A stretch of DNA of 64,000 nucleotides from Coix lacryma-jobi var. lacryma-jobi (GCA_009763385.1 CM019827.1:109581204-109645203), one strand, 5' to 3'; positions 52,462-63,850 are shown, numbered from the stretch's first letter. Notes: generated by a model not told the origin, from the letters alone. A program made the numbers and translations.

Positions 52462-55400
52462 CTGCGCAACGAACGAGGAGGAATGAGACTATGGCGTAAC
52501 AAAAAGCTTCGAGACCCAAACAAGGACAAGGTGTAAGCCTCACCATCGCAATGTTGCCCCAGGGCGGCGAGGTCGCTCGTAAGGCCCTCAGCGCGCTGCT
52601 CGAGCCTGCGCTTCTCGGCCAGCATGAGGAGCTTCTCGGCCCTGAGCTCCTCGATCAGCCTGCCCGCCTCCACGAGGGCCAGATCCTTTCGGATCACTTC
52701 CTGCCGCGCCGCCCCTTCGGCAGCTCGGGCGGTGGCGACATCACTCTCGGCGTCTTCGGCCTCCTTCTTGCCACCTCCGCTGCGGACGAGCGGCGGCGGC
52801 ATCGCATTGAGCGTCCTCGGCCTCTTTTCTCGCCGCCTCCGCTGCGGTTCGGGGGGCGGGGGCGGCCTCGCCACGGGCGTCAGCGGCCTCCTGCTTCGCC
52901 GCCTCAACTTCAGCCGGGCGGAGGTGGCCTCGCTTCGGGCGTCCGCGGCCTCTTGCCTCGACGCCTCGAGAGCGGCGGCGGCCTCCTCCTTGAATCGAGC
53001 GGCCTCGCCTCGAGCCGACGGACCTCCGCCTCCGCCTCGTTGAGCCGACTCGCCATTTGGGCGTTCCGGCCCAGCTCAGCGCGGAGATCCTGAAGCTCCG
53101 CCTCAGCCCTCGCGAGGGCGGCCGACACCTGTGCGGACCGGCCCGCCTCCTCGGAGCAGGACCGCTCCGCCTCCGCCATAAGCCCGGCCACCTCCCGGAG
53201 GATGGACCGCACCTCGCGCGGGGCCCCCCGCTGGACCGGTTGCTCGACGGAGACCATGGCGAGGGACGGGCTCGGCGCATCGGGAAACGGCCATACTGGC
53301 CGGTCAAGCTCGATGTCGGGCAGATCCTTCTCCGCCCCGAGCTGCCCCGACTGCGGCCCGCCGCCGACGGCACGAGCCCCGGCTCTTCCCTGGCGGGCCC
53401 TCCGGAGCCTGTCGGCGCTAGCCGGCGCCACGGGCGCCTCCACCATCATCGAGCCCACGGCGAGGAGCGGCCCCTGCTCCAGCTCGTTCAGGAGGTCCTC
53501 CACCGTCGGCTCTTCACCGTCGGCTCCTCCTCCGCCAACTCCTCTCCCCCCTTTCCCTCCGCCGCGGCCCGGCTCGTGTCGGTCGGGGCCTCGAGGGGCG
53601 CAGTCTCCTCAGCCCCAGACACCGGCGGGGCCGTGCTCGCCCCAGGCGCTTCCCCCGGAACAACCGTCGTGGCGAGGGGAAGGGTGGCGCTCCCAGCTGG
53701 CACCATCGCGGGAGGAGGAGGAGGGGGAGGAGGCAAGCTTCAGCAGAGATGGTAGTGGCGGGCTCGATGCCATGAGCTGAGGCCCTGCAATACGAGATGA
53801 CGGTGACATCAGAACCAGGAAGAGTGCCTCGACCCCTGCGGTCGATGGCGACGGCCTCACCAAAATTTGCGACGATCATCTGGCCTCCTCGAGCCACGGC
53901 AGCTCGAGCCTTCTCCAGCCAAGCAGCTTCTCTAGCGGAGGAAGGTGCCATACCTCGAGGTGTTTGTGCCTCGACGGGGCTCGAGGTCTTGGCCCGCTTG
54001 GACGAAGCGAGGTCCACCTCCTGGTAGGAGCGCTTCCCCCTGAGAAACCAGAGACGGCATGCGTCATCAAAAGTAGAGAGGTAAAGCCTCGCTGCCGACG
54101 AAGTCCAAGAAAATTACTTACCCAAAGCGGCGGCTGGGCTTCTTCCCGGAATCGCCGGACCCACTCAGGGGCTTCGAGCCCACCTCGCGGCTCGAGCCCT
54201 TCGCCTGGGCCGTCTCCACGGGGCTGGGATGGGGGGGGGCTCCCGACGCCTCCCGTGGCTCGACCTCGAGGGGGATCCCTCCTTCCGCCCCGCATCGCGG
54301 GAGGGCGACCGCACCTCCCTCGTGCTGTCATCGCGGCGCCCGCCCCGGCGCGGGCTCCGGGACTTGCTCCGGCGCTCGTGCTGGCGGTCGCGCCCTCCCG
54401 CGTCCGTTACTGTGTCCCGGCGGCGGTGCGGCGATGGACTCCGGGGGCGCTCCCGCCCCTGGGCACGAGGCGCCCGGGGGCTCCCTCCCCGACGTTCGTG
54501 GTGGCGCGGGCTCGACACCTCCTCCTGGCGCCCGCTCCTCCGCGGGCTCGACCCCGACCTCGATAGCTCGCGGCGGTCGGACCCGGAGCCCCTCCGATGG
54601 GGTCACTGCCCCTCGAGGCTCGACCCTCTCGAGACCTCCCGCCTGGGCAGGCACAGGGGCGGCCTCCGTTGGTGCTGTGGCAGAGGCGCTCCGGGTTCGG
54701 GGCTTCCTCGCGACCGGGGGCACGGCCGGCGCAGAGCTCGACGGACCTTGGGCCCCCGACGAGGCGGGGATCGGCGCCGCCTTCCGCGGCTGCGTCCTGC
54801 GCGGTCCCTTCGCCGCAGGGACCTCCAGTATACCCTCCTGCACAGAGGAGCGGTCAGCCCTGTCATCGACGACCCCCGCGCGCCTCAGGCGCGCGTCCAT
54901 CCCCTCGTCGTCGCTCTCCTCCTCATCATCGCTCTCCTCCTCCGAGCTCGAGGAGCTCAGCTCGGGGGACCCGTCTCCAGGCTGACGGTTGCGACGAGCC
55001 TTCGCAGCCTCTGCTCCCGAGCCAAGCGACGCAGGTTTTTGTTTTCTCTTTCTTCTTCCTGGCATCCTTGCTCTCCTTGTCTTTCTGAGCAGAAAGGCGC
55101 CTCACCTGAGTATCCGCGGCGTCCTCCCTCACGGGGGCCTCGACGCGCGACAAGTAAACGCCCCCTGAAAAAAGAAGAAGCGTGACGAGACAAACCACAA
55201 GAAGAATGCAAAAGGTTCGAAGGAGAGAAGGGGGAGGGGGCTCGGAACAGCTCAGCTCGAGGGAGGCTTACCAGGTCGAGACACCCTCGTCGGGTGCCAT
55301 GGCGACCAGGTGGGTGTACTCGGGGATGAACGGCCCCTGAATCGTGATTGACACCCGGGAGACGCCCTCGTTCCGGGACAGCCTCTCCTCGGCCATCCTC

Positions 55401-56208
55401 GAACGGTTAAGCGCCTCGAGCTCGGCCTCCGGCCCCATCTCGTGCATAAGAAGGGGCGGTCCGCCAGCGGGAGAACTCTTCGCTGGTGGAACGCCCAAAT
55501 GACCGCTTGCACGGTCAACTTCTTCTCATCCACCAGCGTCTTCATCCTTCATCAGCGGGGCCAGGTGGCGTTGCCTTTCCGCCGCGACGCCCCAGGTCCA
55601 CTTCTCCGGGCGTTGAGCGAGGACCCTGCCGGTGTACTGCGGAAAGAGACCATCTTCGTTCCGCAGATAGAACCAATGGTCGTCCCACCCGGCCTGGTTG
55701 GTGGAAAGCTTGTATCGCAGGTATTCGCGAGGGACGTTGGCCGACGAGGTCCCAGCCCTCGCAGTGATGGCCAGGGAGCCCATGCGCACGAGCCGCCTCC
55801 CGCTGGGCTTTAGGGCCTTGATGAAGAGCTCGCCCCGGAAGAGATGGACGAACAACCAGTGCGGCACATCTTCAGGTACCCCTCGCACACCGCGGCGAAT
55901 ATGGCGGCGGCAAGATGGAGTTGTGGGGAGAAGTGCTGCAGCTCCACCTCGAAGTGGTGGGCCAGCCCCCGCATGAAGCGGCTCGGCGGGACGCCGAGCC
56001 CCATACGGTGGTAGCGCGTGAAGCTCACCACGTACCCCTCCGGCGGGTGCGGCTCCCGGTGCTCCGCCGACGGGATAACCCACCACGCGGGTCCCTCCTC
56101 CGGGTTGGGGCGCAGAAGCCCCTGGGCCACCAACGAGTCCATCTCGCTCTGCGTCACCTTCGACGGGCTCCAGTCTTCGGCCGGCAGCGCTTGTGTCTGG
56201 GCGGCCAT
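51926..56208 (-). pseudogene. RE-B antisense gene (aORF), five exons
   Basis: Inferred exons on the minus strand: 56208-55272, 55164-54122, 54039-53861, 53784-52544 and 52461-51926. Introns are 107, 82, 76 and 82 bp with donors GTAAGC, GTAAGT, GTGAGG, GTGAGG and acceptors TTTTTTCAG, TTTCTCAG, TATTGCAG, TTGCGCAG. Domain order matches RE-A: Transposase_28-like N-terminus (MAAQTQALPAEDW; FMRGLAHHFEVELQHFSP), Lys-rich and Ser/Glu-rich region, Arg/Ser-rich segment (SKSRSPRRGG, SRDAGRKEGSPSRSSHGRR), Pro-rich part, Ala/Glu coiled coil, C-terminal domain ending EEYRTDED. Several one-base indels interrupt it. Function unknown. Confidence 0.75.
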
Positions 56209-56350
56209 GGCGGTGGCGCGGCGCGGGTCCAAGCGGCGGACGGGCAGCCGAAAAATCCCCAATCGACTAGCTCGAAGGAGAGGGCGCATGAAGGCTACGG
56301 CGGCGGTGAAGGCAAAGGCAAGGCAAAGAGTTCCTTTTCCCCTCTCTCAA

Positions 56351-56358
56351 TATTTATA
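56351..56358 (-). promoter_or_regulatory. TATA box of the RE-B antisense gene
   Basis: TATAAATA on the minus strand, 150 bp before the ATG at 56208. The flanks (GGGGTTTCCC before it) match RE-A. Confidence 0.75.
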
Positions 56359-56630
56359 AGGGAAACCCCGACGGACGGGGTCTCCCACGACGTAAAAAGG
56401 TAACCGCATAGCATTTAATGCGCCCACCTAACTACGTCTCGAGCCGGATGCAGGGAACACGCGGCGACTCTGTACTCGCTCCGCTCTACCGGGGCCCTCC
56501 GAGGCCGCCGCTCCAACTTCGCGCGTCGCCCCGGCGCCACGATCTCCACTCGCTGACGGTTTCCGCCTAAAAAGGCACGCCCAACGGGCGGAAGGATTCC
56601 AAGCGACGAAGGCTTCTTTCGGAAGTAAAA

Positions 56631-56790
56631 AACGGGCCCCGGCCCTAAGTCTCGAAGCAGCGAAGGCTGGCCCTCGAAAAGGGTTCGACAGCCGGCTTCG
56701 GGCACCCAAAAACGGGCCCGGCCCTAAGTCTCGAAGCAGCGAAGGCTGGCCCTCGACGAAAGAGGGTTCGACAGCCGGCTTCGAGCACCC
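56631..56790 (-). repeat. 80-bp tandem duplication upstream of the RE-B antisense gene
   Basis: Two units, 56631-56710 and 56711-56790, each with AACGGGCCC and CTCGAAGCAGCGAAGGCTGG. RE-A has a single unit near 6395-6480. It lies about 270 bp upstream of the TATA box. Confidence 0.8.
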
Positions 56791-57424
56791 GAGTCAGGGA
56801 CACCAAGGGGCGCCACTCGCGGCATCACTCGAGGGCCAAGCCCTCGAGGCCCCTCACGTGTATCCAAGGCGGGGAGCTCGACGTGCAGTGAGATCCCCTC
56901 GGAGGGAGGCATCGAGCCACCGGGTCCTATAGAATGGACCCGGCACTCCTGCAGACTGAGCACCCATGCTTTATGAGATCGCCTCCGGGCTACAGTCGAC
57001 CCCTATCGAACGGGGCACGAGGTCTCACTTGGATTCCCCGTTACCAGCTCACCGGGAACCTCGATACTTGCCCGCTCGTGGTAGTACGAGGCATCCCCCC
57101 TCGCATCCGATCGAAAGGACTCGCGGGATGACAAGCCAGGGCAATCGGCGTACGGACAGCTCGAAGAGCCGGCGGCCGGTTCAGGCTGGCACCCCTCGAC
57201 GAAAGAGGGTCTAAAAAACGGGGGCTCGACACTCCCAGACCTAAAAAACACAACTAAAACTCGCAAAAAGCCCACGAGGGAGTTTTAAACCACTCCCCGT
57301 GGCCTCGGGGGCTACACCCGCGGGGTCGCTCGCACGACACCCACGGAATCAAAACGGCCAAACCCTCGAGACCAGTTAGCCAAACCCTCGAGAACCAGTT
57401 AGTAACCCTCTAGATCCGAGTCGG
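56791..57424 (-). other. Upstream region of the RE-B antisense gene
   Basis: No gene; homologous to 5854-6390 of RE-A and rich in CTCGAG words. Confidence 0.45.
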
Positions 57425-57470
57425 GAGCCCTTGCTCGAGTGCAAGCACTCGAACAAGGGCTCGGGGCTAC
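57425..57470 (+). other. RE-B hairpin and polypurine tract
   Basis: 57425-57462 is an 18-bp stem with one G-T type mismatch and a 2-nt loop (GAGCCCTTGCTCGAGTGC, AA, complementary arm). It ends in the polypurine tract AAGGGCTCGGGGCTAC next to the LTR. RE-A has the same arrangement. Confidence 0.72.
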
Positions 57471-58684
57471 TGTCGGGGGCCCGCAAAAGGGGTACCCCCA
57501 ATCAACGCAAACAAATCGGGTAAACCTGGAACACCGGTTAAATAGCGGACCTAACTAGTCTAACCCCTAAAAAGCCGACCCCCGAGGCCTACAACGCTGG
57601 CCCACCGAGCCGAGCCCTCCAAGCCAGGCTCGGGCGAAGCGATCGTTTTCCGTCTCGCCCGAGCCCTCCGCGTCAGGCCTCGGGCAACGCTCCCTACCCT
57701 TCGAGCCCCCCACAGCCGAATACCACACCTCGAGACCCACGCGGGGACCTCGAGCCTCTCTGGCACAACGGCCTATCCCTCGAGACGCTTTATGCCTCCC
57801 CTCGAGCGGTGCAGACATCGGATGCCAGCCCCATACCGCGCATTTAATACATCCACCTACTCCAGTCACGTCCTCTGCAACCAACGTGCACCACAGGAAC
57901 TAGGGCAGAGTCAAGTCTCGTTTTCACCGTAAGTATGGGCGAAAAGGCACCAGTGAGGCACTGTTAACCCACGCCCTACACTGTGGCACGTCCAAGCCAC
58001 GCCTCGAGGCCCAGATGCCTGCCGCTCAATCGATTTTCACGGGACTTGCCCATACCTGCGGGGACTCGAGCCCCCCGCAGGCGCCGCCTCGAGGCCGGCT
58101 CCGCGCCCCTCGAGCCCTAACTACTTTCATGCTATTGGAGGACAGGTACCCAAGACCCGGAGGGACCCCGCCGCGTCCTGTACGTTCCGGGATGGGTGTT
58201 GTACGGCTTCCACCTCGCCACGCCTCCATGTCCGCGCCCAGGATGGAGGCCACGCTTCAAGGACGCTTCAACAGCAACGCCCACGTCGGCTACAATGTCT
58301 TCGACAAGACAGGGTTCCTACCCTTCTTCGTAAGGGATACAATACACTCCGACACATGCAATACCTTGTGTAACCCTGGCCTCCCCTTACTCTATAAAAG
58401 GGGACACCAGGGCCCTCATTCGCCTCTCGGGGACAGACACGTTAGAACACGCATACATCCACACGCTCAAGTCCGGACTCCGGTCCACGCTCACCGAGCT
58501 TGTATTCGCCCTTGTACGAGCACTTAGGTGCAAGTAATACAAGAACCTCCTCCCCCGCTGGACGTAGGGCCTTCTTTGCCCGAACCAGGATAAATCCTTG
58601 TGTCATCTTGCATCACCATCCAGGAAGAGAGCACGCGATCATATTACTCGTTGGTGTCATACCCCCGGGTATGAAACACCGACA
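57471..58684 (+). repeat. RE-B 3' LTR
   Basis: 1,214 bp. It differs from the 5' LTR mainly by one-base losses in C, A and G runs. TATAAAAG at 58393-58400. Confidence 0.95.
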
Positions 58685-58689
58685 GATAC
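58685..58689. repeat. Target-site duplication of RE-B (right copy)
   Basis: GATAC, identical to 43487-43491. Confidence 0.95.
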
Positions 58690-59369
58690 ACACCTGCTCG
58701 GCCCCCGTTAGCAAACAGGGCGCGGAGCGAGGGTGGACAACGGTCAGCTATGCGCGAAGGTAAGGGAGTTGGCACACGGTGACAAGCGGTGAAAATATTT
58801 CTTTCCTCCTAAAAAATCGTCGCCGCTTACACTGTTCACCTCTTGGTATTTATAGGGAATACCAAGGGGTGCTGGTATAATTACAATAGGGTACAAAAAG
58901 ATTCCCGGCACCACATAGGCAGAAATGGCAAAGCCGTAAATGTACAGCAGAAGCGGAAACCCAATCGGTCCTCCTCCTGTCCGCCGCCACCTTGCTCGTC
59001 TGCCCTCAACGGAGAACAAAGGAAAACGGACCTTCGCCTTCGCCCGTCAGCCCCTCCTTGCCAAGCTTGGCTTCAGACATAATTCCAACCTGACGAGGTA
59101 CCAAGTTGACTTGACGACGCTGACTAGTCAAACAAAGCGAACTGCGAAGGTTACTTATTAGTGTTGGAGCGCCTTTACTGCGAGAAACAAAGCGAACTCC
59201 GAGGGTTGGATTTGCATGAAGGTTAGGCGGTCGAAGGCTAAGGCGAACGACCCAGAAGAGCCCCTACTATCGGGAGCGCGAGGCTTTGTGAGGGCGCGCG
59301 GGTCGCGCGGAGGTCCTTTTTTCTGCTCAGCCCACGCGGCGCCACTGCCGAGGGTCCCTTCTCCCAACA
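58690..59369 (-). repeat. RE-C 3' LTR, main part
   Basis: It continues the ten bases at 43482-43491 and ends CTCCCAACA (complement TGTTGGGAG) at 59369. TATAAATA on the minus strand at 58847-58854, in the same context as the RE-D LTR box. Confidence 0.75.
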
Positions 59370-59589
59370 GTAGCCCCTCGTTGCCTTGTATCTAATGAAC
59401 AGTATTTAGGCCCAAGCAGCGCTCTTGGACGGAAAAGTAAAAGACCCTTGGCAGCGACGCCCGCGGCTGCTTTGGGCTGGGCCGTTGCACTGTTTGTTTG
59501 TATTGTTGAAGCCTGTTTCATTTTTTTTTGCGCCGTGGTTTTCGGTCGTCGTGCCGATTTTGTCGGGTTGGGGTGTCCGCCTCATGTCC
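59370..59589 (+). other. RE-C polypurine tract and antisense-gene upstream region
   Basis: The complement of 59370-59385 reads GGCAACGAGGGGCTAC, a purine-rich tract beside the LTR. The rest is the short upstream region of the antisense gene. Confidence 0.55.
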
Positions 59590-59597
59590 TATAAATA
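59590..59597 (+). promoter_or_regulatory. TATA box of the RE-C antisense gene
   Basis: TATAAATA, 152 bp before the ATG at 59742. Confidence 0.72.
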
Positions 59598-59741
59598 GGA
59601 CGGGTTGGTGGGGGGATTGAGCCGTGCCTTCATTTGCTCTAGCCACCCTGCTGCTGCTCGCTTTCTTTCTGCGAAGGTTGGTTTTTGTCTAGATTTCGAA
59701 GGTTGTGAGTTTGGTGCTCTTCGAAGGTTTTGGATTGAGAG

Positions 59742-62700
59742 ATGGCTAGGTCTAAGCAGACGGCTCGAGTTGTTTCTCCCTCCGCTGCAGATGAGGGGGT
59801 GACCTTTGAGTTTGGGCTAAGCCGCGTTTGTAGCTCTGACTTGGCTGCATATGTTAAGCGAGGGTGGATCGAGGAGGGGAAGGCGAGGACCAGTGCTGGG
59901 GAAACTGTGCCAAAGCCTGATGTAGACGAGGTTGTTGTCTTTGAGGAATTTTTCGAGGCCGGGCTGCGCTTCCCTGTTGATTTTTTGTGACAGCTGTTCT
60001 TCAGAGGTTCAACCTGAAGTTCCATCAGCTTACACCTTCGTGCTTTACAAGATGTCAGTGTATGTTTTGGCATGCCGCTCGCAAGGTATTGTTCCACAAG
60101 TCGAGGGTTTCATTCGGACGCATCGTGTGCACATGCAACCTCGCAAGATAACGGACCGCGAGGGTAACACCAGTCTGGGTCAGTTTGTTGTGTATACTTT
60201 TTGTCACCGCGCTGGGTCGGAGTTGCGGTGCAGGCTCAGAAGAATAAGTGGGAGCGGGTGGCAAGAATTATGGTTTTACACTAAAGCTTGATGGAGTGTC
60301 CGAGCTTTGTGGCGAGCTCCTGCCTCTTGGCGACGTGAGTGCCGAAGCTAGATGAGCCCCGAGGCGCACGCCGCGGTTGACTGTCTGAGGGTGTTTGCGC
60401 GTTCGCAGTGCGCTCGCGATTTGGTCGAGGAGTACTGCTGCGCTAATGCGTGGCCCCTCAGTCGGAAACAGGCTTGGTTTCCGGTAGAGGAGGACTCGAG
60501 GTACGAGGGTCGTGGATTGAAGAAGCCGAAGCTTGATTTGGGCAAGATTTGGGATAGGGTTTTAAAGAAGTTTCCGAGGCGTCAAGATGGAGTTGACGCC
60601 ATTTATAAGCGCGTTCAGCAGAGGGCTGAAAATCTCGTTGGGAAACTGTCTACCCTTGAGGCTAAAGCTATCCACAGCTCGGTGGGAAGCGGGGGTCGAG
60701 TTAACAGAGTTTTTGACATGTTTGGGATTCAGTATGCCGATTGGCCTGCTCCGTCGAGCGAGGATGCGCCAAAGAGAGGAAGCGAGTTTCTGCGGAGGAG
60801 AGAGGTAATGTTTCGCGGTCGAAGAGAGGTCGCGGCCGTGGTCGCGGCGGCGCCGGCAGCCGGGTGAAGGCACTTGCGACGAAGGTCGCAGTAGGCTTTG
60901 ATGCTACCGGCACTTCCTCATCCTCGGCCATTGCCTCGAGCGGCCGAGGTGCTGGTTAGATTGGAGGACGGGTACCCGCGTGGGCGGCATTGGTGCTTTG
61001 ATCCAGATCTCGGATGACGAAGGTGTCTCCGATGATGATGAGAGAGAAGAGAAGGAAGAGGAAAAGGAGGGGGGTACTGAAGAGGACTCATCCGACGAGG
61101 ATAGTGATACGTCAAGTTGCGAAGGTAACTCCGATGAAGACGTATCCATCGAGGACGCTCAAGGAAAAGGAATAGCCTCGTCCAGTGTTGGTGCTGCGGC
61201 TGCGCGAAGCATTGATGACATCATACGGGACTTTGAGCCAGAGAGTCCTCCGCGAGGGTCGTTTCCCGAGTTTGCTGGCTCGCACATTTGGGTCGATGGT
61301 TTTGAGTTTAAGGGTGACCTCGAATCGGTGCGGACCCCGGGGAACAGGCCGTATGGCGAGGCTAGCCGGTCAAGTCTTCCTTATTATGCGAAGAAGAAAC
61401 TTGGAGTTTCCGATCCGGCGACCGAGCTTTTCACGAGTCCGGACCTTCGAGAGTGTCACTTGCAGTGTGCTCCGGAGGAAAGGCGCTTTCTGGGTCGGGT
61501 GTTTTTAACCGTATCTGTGTGCCGGAAGCGGAGCTTCGGCTGGCCAACGAGCCCTTGGAGAGACTTCATGATGATATTGACGTCAAAGTGGCTGAGCTGA
61601 TGCTCCTCAGCCGGTCGACGCGCCGGAGGGCAAGTTACAATCTCCACTATCTGAATGACCGGTTGAGTGACGCGCGGAGAAAGCTAATAAAGAGCTTCGC
61701 CAGAGTTTGGAAAACAAAGAGATTGAGCTCAAAGCTGCTTTGGAGAAGGTTAAGAAATCGCGAGAGGAAGCACAAGAGTTGCGAATAGCAAGCTGAACGC
61801 TCCTGGCTGCTAGCCGGCAAAAGGACAAGGATTTGTTGGCTGTGAACAAGCGCATAGAAGAGCTGTCCACGGAGCTGGCTACCCAAGCCGAGGCTTGGCG
61901 GGAAAGCATGGGGAGGGTTAAAAATAAGATAGATACGTGCTTGACCGAAGCCGGAGGTTCTGCCGGGGAACCGCTGCCTGCAACTAACGCTGAGTAACGA
62001 GCTGGACGTCTTTAGCTCGTTGGTTGGCAACGCGGCCGACTTTGGTGGCTATGCCGGGGCTTTGGCGATGGCCAGCACGCTTCGTCTTGCGGATTGCGAG
62101 CACCTTCGCAAAGTCAAAAGGCCAAACCATGCTTTTCCGTCGGTTGACGAGGTGCGCCGGATGAAGGCTGATGACGCCGATGTTCGGAACTGTGCGATGC
62201 GATTGCTTCGCAAGTTTTGGATTGCTGGTGGCGGCCGAGCTCTTGCCTTTGAAGAAGCTGCCGAGGCTACTCGTCAGGTTAGTAGTTTTTTTTGTTATGG
62301 TGATGAAGGGTTTGGTGTTTGATTTTGGATGTTTTGTCGTTTATTTCCCTTGCAGGCTCGAAGGATGCGATGCCCTCGCCGCCAGCGACTGTTGATGCTG
62401 GTGGTAGCTCCGAAGCCATTCCTGTGCCCGGCGTTGTGGAGGTTGCGCCTGTCGAGGCTGAAGCCTTGGCTGAGGACGCTCCGAGCACTGAAGAAGCTGT
62501 TGTGTAGAAGCGGTGGCAACGGAAGGGGCTCCTGTTGAAGGCTCGGGTGCTGCCATTGGCGGAGGTCTGGATGCTACCGTCGACGAAGCTGTGGCTGAGG
62601 AGCGCGGTGAGGCCGGGCAGGTGTGAACCTAGGGTTTTGGGCGAGAGGGTCATTTTGTCAGGGGTGCGGAGGTTGTAAAAACTTAATGACGCTGTGACAC

Positions 62701-63221
62701 TTTCCTATTTTGTGTAAATGCAGGTTCCTGACGGAACCATGCTAGAAGTGTTTGATGTGACGCCACTGACGCTTAATTATCAAGATACTTTTATAACTGG
62801 TGAATCGTGGGCTCATGCTAAGCTAAAACATCCTTCGCTAGCCTTCGAGCGTTTTTGGTGGTCGAAAGTACGAAGGTACGATTTAAGAAACAGCCGGTCG
62901 AGTCGTTTTTGGCGTGAAGCGGACTATACTGATCGACAAGCTACCCGTCAATTGTTTGGTTCTTGTTCGTCCTCGCAAGCTGGTATTGATGACGATATTG
63001 ATGAGAAAACAGCCTTGGATTACTTGTTTGGGCGAACCAAACTAGATTTAGGTTCGGATGGATCACTGGTGGTTCCGAAGGAGGAACCTTCGGAGGTTAG
63101 TGATGTAGGCCGTACATATATGTATCAGGCAAGGGTTTTGTCTGGGGAGCTGCCAATTGTTCCGGCAGCTCCTGTTGTGGGGACCCATCGTTGCGGTGGG
63201 GCCAGAGTTCGAGGAGGGTAG
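59742..63221 (+). pseudogene. RE-C antisense gene (aORF), multi-exon, frameshifted
   Basis: Start MARSKQTARVVSPSA. The Transposase_28-like domain follows: SSDLAAYVKRGWIEEGKA, VVVFEEFFEAGLRFPV, FNLKFHQLTPSCFT, then after a one-base loss MSVYVLACRSQGIVP and FIRTHRVHMQPRK. Then LSRKQAWFPVEED and KLDLGKIWDRVLKKF; an acidic segment (SDDDEREEKEEEKEGG); a coiled coil near 61680-61960; DVFSSLVGNAADFGGYAGAL; and a last exon from 62724 (VPDGTMLEVFDVTP) to 63221. Likely introns: 62278-62356 (CAG|GTTAGT ... TTGCAG) and 62621-62723 (CAG|GTGTGA ... AATGCAG). Earlier introns are unresolved. Several frameshifts and stops make it a pseudogene as sequenced. Its order (N-domain, acidic, coiled coil, C-domain) parallels RE-A/RE-B though the sequence is far diverged. 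Function unknown. Confidence 0.68.
62724..63221 (+). CDS. Last exon of the RE-C antisense gene
   Basis: About 165 open codons after the acceptor at 62721-62723: FITGESWAHAKLKHPSLAFE, FWWSKVRRYDLRNSRSS and RFWREADYTDRQATRQLFG, ending near ARVRGG. I do not recognise the domain. The absence of stops contrasts with the broken upstream exons. Confidence 0.55.
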   Translation, partial: VPDGTMLEVFDVTPLTLNYQDTFITGESWAHAKLKHPSLAFERFWWSKVRRYDLRNSRSSRFWREADYTDRQATRQLFGSCSSSQAGIDDDIDEKTALDYLFGRTKLDLGSDGSLVVPKEEPSEVSDVGRTYMYQARVLSGELPIVPAAPVVGTHRCGGARVRGG

Positions 63222-63494
63222 CGAGGGCTCTGGTGATTTGATGTTAATTGAAGGGAGCGATGGTTCCTTGTAATTTTTTGTAATTTTTCCTGGTTTGACT
63301 GTCGTTGTGAAGTTATTTTTGTAAATGAACGGGAACACTGTATGTTTGTTTTGTGTCATTGCGATTCGTTTGTGTAATTTGGTTGATGGATTTTTTGTCG
63401 TTATCGGATATTGACGAGGCTCGTTGGCTGTCCGGCTCTGCGATGTTTTGTTGTGTGTAATGTTTAGCTCAGAAAGGAACGACGCCGCCTTTTT
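63222..63494 (+). other. Probable 3' region of the RE-C antisense gene
   Basis: T-rich, with TTGTAATTTTTTGTAATTTT near 63270 and no frame of interest, as expected for a plant 3' UTR. Confidence 0.4.
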
Positions 63495-63850
63495 GTTTAA
63501 GCGAGGCTCGTTTTTGCGTTGAGAAGTTTTAAGAAAAAACAGCGACGCCCCCTTTTCTTTTTAGCGAGGCTCGCTTTCGCGTTGAAAGATGTTTTAGAAG
63601 ATAAAACAGCGACGCCCCCTTTTCTTTTTAGCGAGGCTCGCTTTCGCGTTGAAAGATGTTTTAGAAGATAAAACAGCGACGCCCCTTTTCTTTTTAGCGA
63701 GGCTCGCTTTCGCGTTGAAAGATGTTTTAGAAGATAAAACAACGACGCCCCCTTTTCTTTTTAGCGAGGCTCGCTTTTGCGTTGAAAGATGTTTAGAAGA
63801 TAAAACAGCGACGCCCCCTTTTCTTTTTAGTGAGGCTCGCTTTTCGTTGA
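63495..63850 (+). repeat. Tandem repeats of 66-67 bp in RE-C
   Basis: AGCGAGGCTCG begins units at 63500, 63563, 63630, 63696, 63763 and 63829. Each unit also holds AACAGCGACGCCCC and a CTTTTCTTTTT tract. Copies are nearly identical. They follow the antisense gene, where pol would converge from the other strand. Confidence 0.88.

Larger units (their letters stand above)
43492..58684 (+). mobile_element. RE-B: complete Ty3/gypsy LTR retrotransposon, RE-A family, nested in RE-C
   Basis: 15,193 bp, plus sense, TSD GATAC. LTRs of 1,224 and 1,214 bp, the same primer-binding site as RE-A, gag, protease, RT, RNase H, integrase, antisense gene and polypurine tract in the same order. The coding parts carry many one-base indels, concentrated in homopolymers. 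LTR differences are about 8 transitions and about 12 one-base indels by eye, an odd ratio that suggests sequencing error as well as mutation. Confidence 0.95.

Noticed and set aside
63495..63850. Frames of 80-130 codons across the 66-67-bp repeats
   Set aside because: Repeat length allows open frames by chance; the peptides are simple repeats without homology.
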